Shown: positions 52,587 to 62,110 of the stretch, piece after piece
How positions within the stretch are numbered: position 1 is the first letter of the stretch
How the letters are laid out: each line of letters opens with the position of its first letter
Source: Marinobacter daqiaonensis
GTDB lineage: Bacteria; Pseudomonadota; Gammaproteobacteria; Pseudomonadales; Oleiphilaceae
Assembly (NCBI RefSeq): GCF_900115285.1
Contig: NZ_FOYW01000002.1
Location: 372,001 to 436,000 of the forward strand
Reading direction: 5' to 3'
DNA length: 64,000 nucleotides
The notes under the pieces: generated by a model
What the model was told of the DNA's origin: nothing
Seen by the model: the letters and a program-made list of their open reading frames with translations, nothing else
Databases searched by the model: none
Position numbers and translations under genes: made by a program

Positions 52587-54515
52587 TCAGCGGGTAACTG
52601 GTGGCAGCGGAACATCCAGCTGATCCGCGACCAGTCTGAGCAGTTCGTACTCCCGGACGCTGATCTGATCATCATGTGTTACACAGTCGGCACAGGCGTC
52701 CAGAACCGCTGGTTTGAGCATAGGTGACAGCTGGTTCAGTCGTTTCAGGCTTTCTCTCAGGTCCGCGATGGTGACCTTGCGCTCCAGTGAGACGGTCGCG
52801 GCCGTTCCGCCACTGACAAAGCTTGCCATGGTTTCCTGGTGGAGCCACGATGCCTCGTCTTCATGCCGGGTGCCGGCACGGGCCATCAGGCTGAACAGAG
52901 CGTTCAGGTCTTCCAGAACCTGCCGGTAGCTGCGATAGCGGACCGGAACAGCAGCGCCCGCGCCAGGGCCTAAATGGCGCTGGAGGAAACTGTGCAGGGC
53001 AAACTCGAACAGGCTGACGCGGCCGTCGGCCTGAGCCAGCGTGGCCACATAGCCAATCAGTGCCGACCGTTCCTTGGGATCGAGCTGGCGTAATGCCGGC
53101 ATGGCCAGTTCCAGGGCCGGCAGACGCAAGACATCCCCCTCCCGCTTCAGGGTTGGTAGCAGTCGTTCCATCAACCTGGGTTCCGGCTGCAGGACCGCGG
53201 CCCCGGGGGGATTCCACAGGGCCTTGCTCCACTCCTCCGGAGCCAGATCCCGTGTCAGCAGCGCATACAGCAACTGAACCGCCCCGGTGCGGGTATAAAG
53301 CAGCTCGCGGGCGTTGGCCGGCAGCCTCGCCAGCAGGGAGACAGCGTAGTCCTCATCTGCCGGGTTGACGGTGCCGGCATGGGTCGAAGGCGCGGCCCCC
53401 CTGGCCGGACTGTGGACGGAGGCGGCGAAGCCGTTGGTCCCGGCAGGTGTCGCCGGGGACTCATGGTGCTGTTGCGGACGGGGTTGATCCCGCAGGCGAC
53501 TGCGCAGGCGCGCGAGCATTCCGGGCTGGATCGCTTCGATGCGCTCGTCAATGGGTGGGTGGGAGCCAAGCAGGCGACTGAACGCCATTTTCGTGCTCTC
53601 TCCGAAACACATGTGGTTCATGTCGCTGGCGTGGCTGGTGCTTTGCAGGTATCCGGAGCTCTGGCCAATTTTGAAAAGGGCGCCGCCGATCCCGTCCGGG
53701 TTACGGGTGAACTGGACCGATGAGGCATCGGCCAGGCGTTCCCGTTCCCTGGATACGGCGGCCTGGATCAGCCGGCCGAAAAATACCCCTACATAGCCGA
53801 TGACCGTCAGAGCAAGGCCGATCATCAGCATAACGGCCCGGCCGTTGTTCCGGTTGCGGGACCCTGACATGTAAACCCGACCGCTCGCCCCCCGCAGCAG
53901 GAAGAAGCCAATCTGGCCAATGGTGAGTATGCCGGCCAGCAGCGCGATCAGTCGCACGTTAATTCGCATATCGCCATTGAGGATGTGGCTGAACTCATGG
54001 GCCACCACGCCCTGGAGTTCGTCACGGGTCAGTTGGGTGAGGGCGCCATGGGTGACCACCATGACCGCTTCATTGGGGCTGTAGCCGGCGACAAAGGCGT
54101 TGATGGCCGACTCCTGGTCCATGACGTAGAGTTGCGGCACGGGAACGCCGCTGGCAATGGCCATTTCCTCCACCACATTGCGGAACCGGCGTTCCTCCAG
54201 GTCCTGACTGGATGGGTCCAGCTGCCGCGCACCCACCATGTTGGCCACGCGCTCACCACCGCCCGCCAGATCGAACCAGCGTATGGCCGAGCCCGCCACG
54301 ATCAGGACCACGACGGTGCCGGTGGTGATCAGGCCGTGGTCGCTCAACATCCAGTCGTGGAAGCGAAGGCCAGTGCTTTCACTGCGGGTCACGAGGTAGC
54401 CGACCAGGCACACGGACAGGGCGATGAGGATGACCGCTGTGGAGAACAGGAACACAAGGAGCGTGGTATTGCGTTTGGCGAATGCCTGGCGTTCAAAGAA
54501 TCCGGGTGCTGACAT
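52587..54515 (-). CDS. M48 family (HtpX-like) membrane metalloprotease with C-terminal extension
   Basis: The 642-residue protein has two N-terminal spans (about residues 19-47 and 65-82), zinc motif HEFSH near residue 176 and further spans at about 195-255, with the third ligand expected in RERERLAD near residue 265. An extension of over 300 residues, absent from E. coli HtpX (about 290), follows a Pro/Ala-rich linker; it contains a helical domain with repeated acidic EF-like sequences of unknown function. ATG at 54515 is chosen by fit. LemA is encoded just upstream, a frequent partner of M48 proteases. Confidence 0.88.
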   Translation of the reverse strand: MSAPGFFERQAFAKRNTTLLVFLFSTAVILIALSVCLVGYLVTRSESTGLRFHDWMLSDHGLITTGTVVVLIVAGSAIRWFDLAGGGERVANMVGARQLDPSSQDLEERRFRNVVEEMAIASGVPVPQLYVMDQESAINAFVAGYSPNEAVMVVTHGALTQLTRDELQGVVAHEFSHILNGDMRINVRLIALLAGILTIGQIGFFLLRGASGRVYMSGSRNRNNGRAVMLMIGLALTVIGYVGVFFGRLIQAAVSRERERLADASSVQFTRNPDGIGGALFKIGQSSGYLQSTSHASDMNHMCFGESTKMAFSRLLGSHPPIDERIEAIQPGMLARLRSRLRDQPRPQQHHESPATPAGTNGFAASVHSPARGAAPSTHAGTVNPADEDYAVSLLARLPANARELLYTRTGAVQLLYALLTRDLAPEEWSKALWNPPGAAVLQPEPRLMERLLPTLKREGDVLRLPALELAMPALRQLDPKERSALIGYVATLAQADGRVSLFEFALHSFLQRHLGPGAGAAVPVRYRSYRQVLEDLNALFSLMARAGTRHEDEASWLHQETMASFVSGGTAATVSLERKVTIADLRESLKRLNQLSPMLKPAVLDACADCVTHDDQISVREYELLRLVADQLDVPLPPVTR

Positions 54516-54557
54516 GTGTTTGAAACCGAGAGGGCTGGGGTTTCGGGCTCGGGTGAA

Positions 54558-54671
54558 GGGGCCGGCAGCCGATAGCGTCTTCCCGGACACGCCGTGAATA
54601 CATCCATGTAGGCTCTTCAAAAACGTCCATGTTTTTGAAGGTCCGGAAAGACGCTATCGGCCCCCGGCCCC
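54558..54671. repeat. composite palindrome with GTGAATACATCCATGTAGGC motif
   Basis: Outer arms 54558-54588 and 54641-54671 are near-perfect complements (GGGGCCGG...CCGATAGCGTCTT and AAGACGCTATCGGCC...CCGGCCCC). A second perfect stem CTTCAAAAAC/GTTTTTGAAG (54615-54624 and 54631-54640) sits inside, next to the motif GTGAATACATCCATGTAGGC at 54593. It lies between M48 and LemA genes, in the direction of transcription from LemA toward M48. Confidence 0.85.
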
Positions 54672-54693
54672 TAGAATCCGTGCAGCCCGCCGA

Positions 54694-55281
54694 TTAAAAG
54701 CTTACCTTTGGGGCAGTCCTCGCCTCCGGCGACTCCAGCTGCAACTGCTCGGTCGGTTTGAAGCCGAACATGCCGGAGAGGACATTGTTGGGGAATTTTT
54801 CGCGAAAAATGTTGTAGCTCATCACGGCATCGTTGTACGCCTGGCGGGCGAAGGAAACGCGGTTTTCGGTGCTGGAGAGCTCTTCCATCAACTGCTGGAC
54901 CGTCTCGTTTGCCTTCAGCTCAGGGTAGTTCTCGGAGACGGCATAGAAGTTTGCGAGGGCCTTGGTGAGCATGTTCTCGGCGCTGCCCAGCTTCTGGATC
55001 TTGCCGCCATCGGCAGGGTCGGCCGCCGCGTCTTTCTGGGCCCTTACGGCACCGTTTCGTGCTTCCATGACCTCGGAGAGGGTGTTGCGCTCATGGCTCA
55101 TGTAAGCCTTGGCGGACTCCACAAGGTTGGGTATGAGGTCGTGGCGGCGTTGCAGCTGGACGTCGATCTGGGCGAACTGGTTCTTGAACTGGTTACGGTA
55201 GGAAACCAGCTTGTTGTAGATGGCAATCAGGTAGATGACAACGACGGCTATGACAGCCAGGCCGATCAGTGTTGTGGTCAT
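54694..55281 (-). CDS. lemA: LemA family protein
   Basis: A 195-residue protein with one N-terminal span (residues about 5-25) and helical LemA domain (NQFAQIDVQLQRRHDLIPNLVE, in part: VQLQRRHDLIPNLVE; then YMSHERNTLSEVMEAR and FPNNVLSGMFGFKP). Function is unclear. GGAAG stands before the ATG. It follows the GGDEF-EAL gene by 23 bases and precedes the M48 protease, separated by a large palindrome. Confidence 0.92.
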   Translation of the reverse strand: MTTTLIGLAVIAVVVIYLIAIYNKLVSYRNQFKNQFAQIDVQLQRRHDLIPNLVESAKAYMSHERNTLSEVMEARNGAVRAQKDAAADPADGGKIQKLGSAENMLTKALANFYAVSENYPELKANETVQQLMEELSSTENRVSFARQAYNDAVMSYNIFREKFPNNVLSGMFGFKPTEQLQLESPEARTAPKVSF

Positions 55282-55304
55282 GGGGCTTCCATTGAGTGGG
55301 TTAA

Positions 55305-57401
55305 TCACCGGTTATAGTGCGTATTCTGCCCCTTTTCCTCAAGTTTGCTGTGGAAATCCGCCACAAAATCGGTAAAAGCCTCGGGTGTCAGGGGTCGACT
55401 GAAGTAAAAACCCTGGGCGAGCTGGCAGCCCCGCTGGCGCAGGTAAAACTCCTGTTCAGGTGTTTCCACGCCTTCGGCGATGACGGAGAGGTTGAGGCTT
55501 CTGCCCAGGTCGATGATGGTGTTGGCAATCCGGGTGTCGTCCTCATTAACCAGAAGGTCCTGTACAAACTGCTTGTCGATCTTCAGGTGTTGCACCGGCA
55601 TGCGTTTGAGGTAGGTGAGTGAGGAATAGCCGGTTCCGAAATCATCCACCGCGATGCTGATGCCGGCACCATTCAGTTGCCGCAATTTGGCGACCGCATC
55701 TTCCAGGTTCTCCATGAATCCGGTCTCGGTAACTTCCAGCTCAAGGCGTCCCGGCGGTATCTCGTGGCGGCCCAGGGTGGCCAGAATAGTGCCAACAATG
55801 TCCGCCTGGCGTAACTGTATTGCCGAAAGGTTGACCGCCATGCGCATCGGCATACCCGCGGACGCCCAGCTCGCGGCCTGCCGGCAGGCTTCTTCCAGCA
55901 CCCATTGGCCGATGGGAACAATGGTGCCGTTCAGCTCCGCAAGGGGAATGAACTGGTCCGGGGGTATCTGGCCCCGTTCCGGGTGGGTCCACCGAAGCAG
56001 TGCCTCAGCGCCGATGACGCGGTTGCTCTGCAGGCTGACCTGGGGCTGGTAGACCAGGTGGAATTCGCCGTTATCCAGGGCCTGGGACAGGTCTTTTTCC
56101 AGTTGCCTGCGGGCCCGTATTTCCTGGTCGATACTGGCCACATAGAAACGGCAATGGTTGCTGGCTTCCGCCTTGGCTAGGGTCATGGTCTGTTCGGCGT
56201 GCTGCAGCAGGTGGTCCGCGCGACCGGCGTCGGTTGGATACAGGGCCACACCGATGGTGGCGGTCACGCGCAGGGCGCTGGTGCCTGTCTTAACCGGCTC
56301 ATTGAACAGGCTGAGCAGGGACTCGGCCATCTCGGCGGCTTCATACTGATCCTCCAGGGGGCTGGCGATGACCACGAACTGGTCGCTGCTCAGACGTCCT
56401 GCGAGGAGCCAGTGATGTCTGTCCTGCGTGGTCTGTTCACTAAGTCGCTCTGCCATTGCCTGCAGAATACCGTCACCGGTCTGGTAACCGAGTTGTTCAT
56501 TGACGGACTTGAAATCATCGATGCCGCAACAGTACACCGCCAGGTAGCGGCTGTTCTGGTTACGCTCGTTCAGAGCCGTGGTCAGGGCGCTGAGAATGGT
56601 TTCCCGGCTGGGCAGCCCGGTAAGCTGATCATATCGGATCAGTCGATTGGCCCGTTCCTCGGCATCGCGGTGTTTGCGGTGACTCTCTTCTATCGCCACA
56701 AGCAGGTGGTTGGTACTTCTGACCCAGAGGTCCAGTTCGTCCCCCCGGTGCCCTTCAGGGCGTCGGAGTAGGTGTCTGTCGGGATGGGCAGGGTCCACTG
56801 TGGTGAGGGCGCGAACGATCCGCTGCAGCGGTTTGGTCAGCAGCCGGTGGATCACCATGAACAGTACCAGCCCTACGATCAGCGACCAGGCGACGCTCGC
56901 GAACAGCGTCACCACGGAGCGCTCCATCCAGGCAGCAGCAGCCGGTGCGGTGTCGTAGGTCACCGCGAGCCTGCCGTAGTCGATGGGAGCGGTGTCGGGG
57001 GCGAGCGAGCGCTGGAGATCCATGGAATACACTCGGGTGGCGCCGAAAATCCAGTCCGTCAGGCCGCGATAGCCGGCGTCTCCCAGTGGACGTTCCCGGC
57101 TTGCGAGTACGTCGCCGTTAGGGTGGGCGATGGCGGCACGGTGAACCTCCTGCTGTTCAAAAAGCCCGGCCACCACCTGTTCTCCCAGCGCCTCGTCCAG
57201 GCTGAATATGGCCCCGGTGGCCGCCTCCCCAACCAATGCCAGGGTTTGCTGCCCGTGGCGATCAAGTTCAGAGGAGACCCGCCCGGCATCGGAGGCGACT
57301 TGAATGAAGCTCAGGAGGATGCCGGCGGCGATCGCTATCGACAGCACCCAGCGCAACATTCGGTGGCCGAGCCGGCTATGAAGTTGGAGATCTTCCTGCA
57401 T
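55305..57401 (-). CDS. membrane GGDEF-EAL protein, probably a c-di-GMP phosphodiesterase
   Basis: The 698-residue protein has spans at about residues 14-36 and 160-185 enclosing a periplasmic sensor, a HAMP-like linker, a GGDEF domain (about 255-420) and an EAL domain (about 435-685). The GGDEF signature is replaced by RLSSDQF, so cyclase activity is unlikely. The EAL site is intact: GAEALLRW, VNLSAIQLR, LEVTETGF, VDDFGTGYS and AEGVETPEQ. It should therefore hydrolyse c-di-GMP. It leads the lemA-M48 row. Confidence 0.9.
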   Translation of the reverse strand: MQEDLQLHSRLGHRMLRWVLSIAIAAGILLSFIQVASDAGRVSSELDRHGQQTLALVGEAATGAIFSLDEALGEQVVAGLFEQQEVHRAAIAHPNGDVLASRERPLGDAGYRGLTDWIFGATRVYSMDLQRSLAPDTAPIDYGRLAVTYDTAPAAAAWMERSVVTLFASVAWSLIVGLVLFMVIHRLLTKPLQRIVRALTTVDPAHPDRHLLRRPEGHRGDELDLWVRSTNHLLVAIEESHRKHRDAEERANRLIRYDQLTGLPSRETILSALTTALNERNQNSRYLAVYCCGIDDFKSVNEQLGYQTGDGILQAMAERLSEQTTQDRHHWLLAGRLSSDQFVVIASPLEDQYEAAEMAESLLSLFNEPVKTGTSALRVTATIGVALYPTDAGRADHLLQHAEQTMTLAKAEASNHCRFYVASIDQEIRARRQLEKDLSQALDNGEFHLVYQPQVSLQSNRVIGAEALLRWTHPERGQIPPDQFIPLAELNGTIVPIGQWVLEEACRQAASWASAGMPMRMAVNLSAIQLRQADIVGTILATLGRHEIPPGRLELEVTETGFMENLEDAVAKLRQLNGAGISIAVDDFGTGYSSLTYLKRMPVQHLKIDKQFVQDLLVNEDDTRIANTIIDLGRSLNLSVIAEGVETPEQEFYLRQRGCQLAQGFYFSRPLTPEAFTDFVADFHSKLEEKGQNTHYNR

Positions 57402-57733
57402 GAGTTCCGGTTTTGTTGTCCCGAATGTAGCGACCCATTTCCTGGGCTGCTACCTGTATTGAGGCTTTCTGGTGTCCCAACCATTTGACGACTTTCAGAG
57501 CCCCTCCATGCCCCACGGCCGTACAGGCGCCCTGACAATCGATTAACTTGTGCTAAGGGACACTTTGAGTATGGTCAAAATTCGCCGGATGTCATCATTG
57601 CAATGAGGATTGCCAGGCAGAGTGCCCGGCGCAACGGGTTTGAAGAGGGGATTTTCAGACAAAAAAACGCCCGCGAAAAGCGGGCGTTCTTATGGCGCCG
57701 GGTGGCCGGCGCCTGGGGATGCGAACGACCGGC
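57402..57733. other. intergenic region upstream of the GGDEF-EAL gene
   Basis: 332 bases between two minus-strand genes. The lower-coordinate side holds no promoter-like pattern I can confirm; the sodB terminator (57661-57688) lies inside. No gene is credible. Confidence 0.4.
57661..57688 (-). terminator. intrinsic terminator after sodB
   Basis: AACGCCCGC and GCGGGCGTT pair around GAAAA; on the minus strand this is followed by seven T, about 45 bases after the sodB stop. Confidence 0.9.
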
Positions 57734-58312
57734 TTACGCCAGGTTCTTGTTCACGAAGTCCCAGTTCACCAACTTCCAGAAGGCTTCCAGGTAGTTGGGG
57801 CGGCTGTTGCGGTAGTCGATGTAGTAGGCATGCTCCCACACGTCCGCTGTCAGAACGGCCTTGTCCGGGCCGGTCAGGGGGGTTTCGGCATTGCTGGTGT
57901 TCACAATGGCGACGGAGCCATCGGCTTTCTTCACCAGCCAGGTCCAGCCTGAACCAAAGTTCGCTACGGCCTTGTCGTTGAATTCTTTCTTGAAATCCTC
58001 GAACGAGCCGAAGGCTTTTTCGATGGCTTCTTTCGCGGCGCCGGTGGGCTCGCCGCCGCCGTCCGGGCTCATGCAGTCCCAGTAGAAGGTGTGGTTCCAG
58101 ACCTGGGCGGCCTGGTTGAACAAGGTTCCGCTGGAACTCTTGATGATCTCTTCCAGGGACTTGTTGGCGTTATCCGTGCCTTCGATGAGGTCATTCAGCT
58201 TGGTCACGTAGGCGTTGTGATGCTTGCCGTAATGGTACTCAAGTGTCTCTTCGGAAATGTGGGGTTCCAGCGCGTTTTTTGCGTACGGAAGTGCGGGAAG
58301 TTCAAATGCCAT
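57734..58312 (-). CDS. sodB: iron superoxide dismutase
   Basis: The 192-residue enzyme converts superoxide to hydrogen peroxide and oxygen. Metal ligands are in YHYGKHHNAYV (first His), AAQVWNHTFYWDCM (second) and DVWEHAYYIDY (Asp and third His). The iron-type pattern AAQVWNHTFYW and length agree with SodB. GGGAGAA precedes the ATG. Single gene with a strong terminator. Confidence 0.95.
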   Translation of the reverse strand: MAFELPALPYAKNALEPHISEETLEYHYGKHHNAYVTKLNDLIEGTDNANKSLEEIIKSSSGTLFNQAAQVWNHTFYWDCMSPDGGGEPTGAAKEAIEKAFGSFEDFKKEFNDKAVANFGSGWTWLVKKADGSVAIVNTSNAETPLTGPDKAVLTADVWEHAYYIDYRNSRPNYLEAFWKLVNWDFVNKNLA

Positions 58313-58535
58313 GAGGTCGTTCTCCCTGGTTTCTCTCAGTATTTCAGGGGTCTCTCGGGACCCCCGATGAACAGTTATAGCGCATCGGCGTTACCGCCAT
58401 GCCGCGCCACTTTGTCGCCTGTTGATTACTTCGCAACTTACAAGTATCGGGGCTGATTGATTTTTTTCAAGAGCCGGAGCGATATCCGCAAGAAATATCA
58501 GATATTACGGGCCGCTGGCGAGCCCGGATGACCCG

Positions 58536-59648
58536 TTACCGTGTCAGAGAACAGTCCAGCTCGGGGCTCCCGGGCAGAAACTGGGAAACGTTGCGGATCC
58601 GCCACTTGAGTTCTTCGTAGCTGTCGGCCAGGACGTTGACGTGACCCAGCTTTCGGCCGGGCCGTTCGCCCTTGGCGTAGAGATGAAGGTGCGCGTAGGG
58701 AAGCTCAAGAATGCGGTCGATGTCACCGTGTTCCGCAATGATGTTGACCATGCAGCTCACCCCACGTGCTCCAGTGTTTCCAAGGGGATGGCCCGAGATG
58801 GCGCGAATGTGGTTTTCGAACTGGCTGGTGAAGGCACCCTCCATGGTCCAGTGGCCGGAGTTATGAACCCGTGGCGCCATCTCGTTGGCGACGAGGCCCT
58901 CGGCGGTTTCAAACAGCTCCAGCGCCAGTACGCCAACGTAATCGAGCTCGTTGAGCAGGGCCTTGATGTACCTGCGAGCTTCCTCTTCCAGGTCGGCATT
59001 CAGTTCCGGCGCCGGTGCGATGGAGTAGCGGAGGATGCCCTGGTCATGGACATTTTCAGCCATCGGATAAAACGCCAGGTCGCCGTCGATGCCCCGTACC
59101 GCAATTATCGAGATCTCACGGCTGAATGCCACGAACTTCTCCACCATCAGATGCTGGTGGCCAATGGCCTCCCAGGCGGCCGCCGCCTCGTCCGGGGAGC
59201 GCAGAACTGCCTGGCCCTTGCCGTCATAGCCTTCTGTATTGGACTTTGCCACCACCGGACAGCCCAGTTCCTCCGCGACCGTCCTCAGCTGCTCGGCGCT
59301 GCTGGCCATGCGCCACTGGGGAGTAGGGATGCCCAGGTTGCCGAACAGCGTTTTTTCCGCCTGGCGATTCTGACAGACTTCCAGAGCCTTCGGTCCGGGA
59401 TAGACCGGGTGGGATTCAGCGATCTTCTCCGCCACGGCCACCGGCAGATGCTCGAATTCGTAGGTGACACGGTCCACCCGTGACAGAAAGTCGTCCAGAT
59501 ACTTGCCGTCGCGGTCGATAATGATCTCCCCGAGGCCGGCACTGGGGCTGCCTGACAGGTCATAGAAAACAAAGGTCTTGGCCAGAGGGTATCCCGCCAG
59601 GGCCAACATCCGACCCAGTTGGCCGGCACCGAGAACACCAATTCTCAT
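58536..59648 (-). CDS. purK: N5-carboxyaminoimidazole ribonucleotide synthase
   Basis: The 370-residue ATP-grasp enzyme makes N5-CAIR from AIR, bicarbonate and ATP in purine synthesis. It opens GVLGAGQLGRMLALAG, and has VVAKSNTEGYDGKGQAVL near residue 132 (20 or fewer: VAKSNTEGYDGKGQ) and VNEMAPRVHNSGHW, read here as NEMAPRVHNSGHWT, near residue 255. It lies 27 bases after purE in the same direction, as in the usual purEK operon. Confidence 0.95.
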   Translation of the reverse strand: MRIGVLGAGQLGRMLALAGYPLAKTFVFYDLSGSPSAGLGEIIIDRDGKYLDDFLSRVDRVTYEFEHLPVAVAEKIAESHPVYPGPKALEVCQNRQAEKTLFGNLGIPTPQWRMASSAEQLRTVAEELGCPVVAKSNTEGYDGKGQAVLRSPDEAAAAWEAIGHQHLMVEKFVAFSREISIIAVRGIDGDLAFYPMAENVHDQGILRYSIAPAPELNADLEEEARRYIKALLNELDYVGVLALELFETAEGLVANEMAPRVHNSGHWTMEGAFTSQFENHIRAISGHPLGNTGARGVSCMVNIIAEHGDIDRILELPYAHLHLYAKGERPGRKLGHVNVLADSYEELKWRIRNVSQFLPGSPELDCSLTR

Positions 59649-59675
59649 CGGTCAGCTCCTGTCTGATGAAATTGC

Positions 59676-60170
59676 TCACGCATCGTCGCGAGGGTCCGGG
59701 TTCTCCAGCACGCTCTGGGTCTGCTGACGGCGGAACTCTTCAACCCGGTCCTGAACCGCTTGATCATGGGTGCCGAGAATCTGGGCAGCCAGCAGGCCGG
59801 CGTTGGTGGCTCCGGCCTTGCCGATGGCCAGGGTGCCGACAGCGATTCCGCCGGGCATCTGGGCGATGGACAGCAGTGAGTCGAGTCCGTTAAGTGCCTT
59901 GGACTGCACCGGAACCCCGAGAACCGGCAACGGCGTCTGGGAAGCGACCATGCCTGGGAGGTGTGCGGCTCCGCCTGCCCCGGCAATGATGACCTTGAGC
60001 CCGCGCTCAGCCGCGCTTTTTGCATAGTCGAATAGCAGATCCGGTGTCCGGTGGGCGGATACCACCCGGGTCTCATAGGCCACACCTAAGCGATCCAGCA
60101 TTGCTGCCGCGTGTTCCATGGTGGGCCAGTCCGACTTGGAGCCCATGATAATGCCTACCAGCGGTTGCAT
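59676..60170 (-). CDS. purE: N5-carboxyaminoimidazole ribonucleotide mutase
   Basis: The 164-residue enzyme moves the carboxylate of N5-CAIR to C4. Class I PurE motifs are clear: [15 protein letters not shown] at the start, SAHRTPD near residue 40 with the catalytic His, and [11 protein letters not shown] near residue 65. First gene of purEK. Confidence 0.96.
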   Translation of the reverse strand: MQPLVGIIMGSKSDWPTMEHAAAMLDRLGVAYETRVVSAHRTPDLLFDYAKSAAERGLKVIIAGAGGAAHLPGMVASQTPLPVLGVPVQSKALNGLDSLLSIAQMPGGIAVGTLAIGKAGATNAGLLAAQILGTHDQAVQDRVEEFRRQQTQSVLENPDPRDDA

Positions 60171-60383
60171 TGTGTTTTCCCCGGTAAAAGGAGTCAGGTA
60201 TTGGCAACGGCACCGTTGGAGTTGCCCTGGCCAGCGTCTGGAAAGCCAGCCATTTTAGGTTTTGCCCGGCGACCATGCAAACGTCGTGAAAGGCTCTTTA
60301 CTTGGTGCTACTCGCCGGACCCGTTATGATCTCACGCGTTTACCGTGTAACTCTCAAGCTGTAACCGACAATCAGAGGCCACT

Positions 60384-61376
60384 ATGGATTCGATCCGTCC
60401 CGATGAGGATGAAATCAGGGCAAATACGCCAAAGGCCGGTGCAACGAAACCTTCCTCAAAGGAAAGGGTAAAACCGGACCGTTCACGGGACAAAGGTGGC
60501 GCGGCACCGCCGCCACCGCCAGAGCATCGCGGCGGCGGTGGTGGCTCCGGACGAGGCCCGGTATGGCTTCTTGTGGTGCTGCTGTTGGCAGTCTGCGTCG
60601 CTGCGGGCTGGTTCGGCTGGCAGATGAACCGTCAACTTGAAAGTATGGAGGCCCAGCTGGAAGAGGCTGACTACTGGGCCCGGCAAAGCAAGCTGGCGTT
60701 GGCTCGGTTCGAGGGGGATCTTTCGGAAACCGGGGAAAACCTGGAGCAGACCGGTACGTCCATGGAGCAGCGTCTGGAACAACTGGGCACCGATCTGAAA
60801 AGTGCTAATAGTGAAATACGCAAACTCTGGGTGCTGGCCAACGAAAAGAACCGGCCTCGTATAGAGGCGCTGTCGGAGGATCTCGACTCGTTGTCGACGC
60901 GGGTTGCAGAGCTGGCCACCAGTCTTGGATCCACTCAGGCGAGGGTGGTCACCCAGGGTGAGCGCATCGGAACGCTCGATACCCGGGTTTCCGGGAACAT
61001 CGAGAAGGTCGAAAAGCTGGAGCAGGCGGATCGCCAGCTGGTGAGTCGTATCGACACGCTGGATGGAACGCTGGAGAGTGTCAGCGGCAGGGTCACCTCG
61101 GTCTCCGACCGTCTGGAGGGGGTCGATGGAACCATTGACCAGCGCCTGCGGCGGTTCCGGCAGGAGCAGCAACTCACTCTTGAGGGGCTGGAGAGCCGAC
61201 TACGGGCACTGGAGGTCCGGAATGATTCCGCGAAACTGGAGCAACAGCTGGCCTCTACCCGTCAGCGCCTGAACGAGGTGGAACAGACCCTGAAAGCCGT
61301 GGATGCTTCCCGGGCCCAGTTGACGTCGCGTCTGGTTCGCCTGCAGCAGCAGGTGGATGAGTTGAGGGCGCGGTAG
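60384..61376 (+). CDS. membrane-anchored coiled-coil protein, unknown function
   Basis: The 330-residue protein has a charged, disordered N-terminal tail with a five-proline run and glycine run (residues about 40-58), one membrane span at about 60-80 (WLLVVLLLAVCVAAGWFGW) and then heptad coiled coil to the end (LSEDLDSLSTRVAELATSLG and similar, with repeats of about 30 residues). The ATG follows GAGGCC. I do not recognise the family; the topology suggests a cytoplasmic tail and periplasmic rod. Divergent from purE. Confidence 0.8.
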   Translation: MDSIRPDEDEIRANTPKAGATKPSSKERVKPDRSRDKGGAAPPPPPEHRGGGGGSGRGPVWLLVVLLLAVCVAAGWFGWQMNRQLESMEAQLEEADYWARQSKLALARFEGDLSETGENLEQTGTSMEQRLEQLGTDLKSANSEIRKLWVLANEKNRPRIEALSEDLDSLSTRVAELATSLGSTQARVVTQGERIGTLDTRVSGNIEKVEKLEQADRQLVSRIDTLDGTLESVSGRVTSVSDRLEGVDGTIDQRLRRFRQEQQLTLEGLESRLRALEVRNDSAKLEQQLASTRQRLNEVEQTLKAVDASRAQLTSRLVRLQQQVDELRAR

Positions 61377-61570
61377 GCGATCCTAAGTTGCGGAATTGAC
61401 TACAAAATGTCCAGGCGGAGTCCGGCGGTAAAAAAATTGAGGAAATTTCGCTGAAACATTTGACTCTTCCACAGAAATACTTAAAATGCGCGTCTCACTT
61501 GGTTGATGAACACGGCGATTAACGCCCGATTTCATGGCCAGGTGAGTGCGAAAGGCACAAGCCGGATACT

Positions 61571-61646
61571 GGGTGGTTAGCTCAGCTGGGAGAGCATCGC
61601 CCTTACAAGGCGAGGGTCGCAGGTTCGATCCCTGCACCACCCACCA
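61571..61646 (+). tRNA. tRNA-Val (anticodon TAC), first copy
   Basis: 76 bases with encoded CCA: acceptor GGGTGGT pairs with ACCACCC, anticodon loop CTTACAA gives TAC, T-arm GGTTCGATCC. Identical to the copy at 61809. Confidence 0.97.
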
Positions 61647-61719
61647 CTATCCGGATTGCTGACTCAATCGGGTCAGCACGAGTTGCCAGGCCATCACTCC
61701 TGTTGGCCGGTAACGATGC

Positions 61720-61796
61720 GGAGCGGTAGTTCAGTTGGTTAGAATACCGGCCTGTCACGCCGGGGGTCGCGGGTTCGAGTCCCGTCCGCTCCGCCA
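61720..61796 (+). tRNA. tRNA-Asp (anticodon GTC)
   Basis: 77 bases with encoded CCA: acceptor GGAGCGG pairs with CCGCTCC, anticodon loop CTGTCAC gives GTC, T-arm GGTTCGAGTCC. This is the tRNA that carries queuosine, the presumed substrate class of the QTMAN-like gene elsewhere in the window. Confidence 0.97.
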
Positions 61797-61808
61797 TTTT
61801 TTCTTCCC

Positions 61809-61884
61809 GGGTGGTTAGCTCAGCTGGGAGAGCATCGCCCTTACAAGGCGAGGGTCGCAGGTTCGATCCCTGCACCACCCACCA
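61809..61884 (+). tRNA. tRNA-Val (anticodon TAC), second copy
   Basis: A 76-base exact copy of the tRNA at 61571, again with encoded CCA. The Val-Asp-Val row probably arose by duplication and is transcribed as one unit. Confidence 0.97.
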
Positions 61885-62110
61885 CTTCCAAAGTTCTGGT
61901 CTCCGTCGATGGCACCGCTTGTAGCGGCGCTTTCTGTCGTTCTGTTTTCCGCAATGACCCCCTGTTTACCTGCTGTTACCCGATGTTTCCGGTTTTAACC
62001 AAGCGACGGAAATTTGACGAAAATTTCTCCCGAAAAACGATCCATGACACGGTGTCCCGCGATCAGATTTTTTAAAATTTAACAAAGTCGTCGAGCAGTT
62101 GGAGTGAGCC

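Noticed and set aside
61571..61884. Integration site of a mobile island at the tRNA cluster
   Set aside because: No integrase, no partial tRNA duplicate and no phage genes within the window; the second tRNA-Val is full length.
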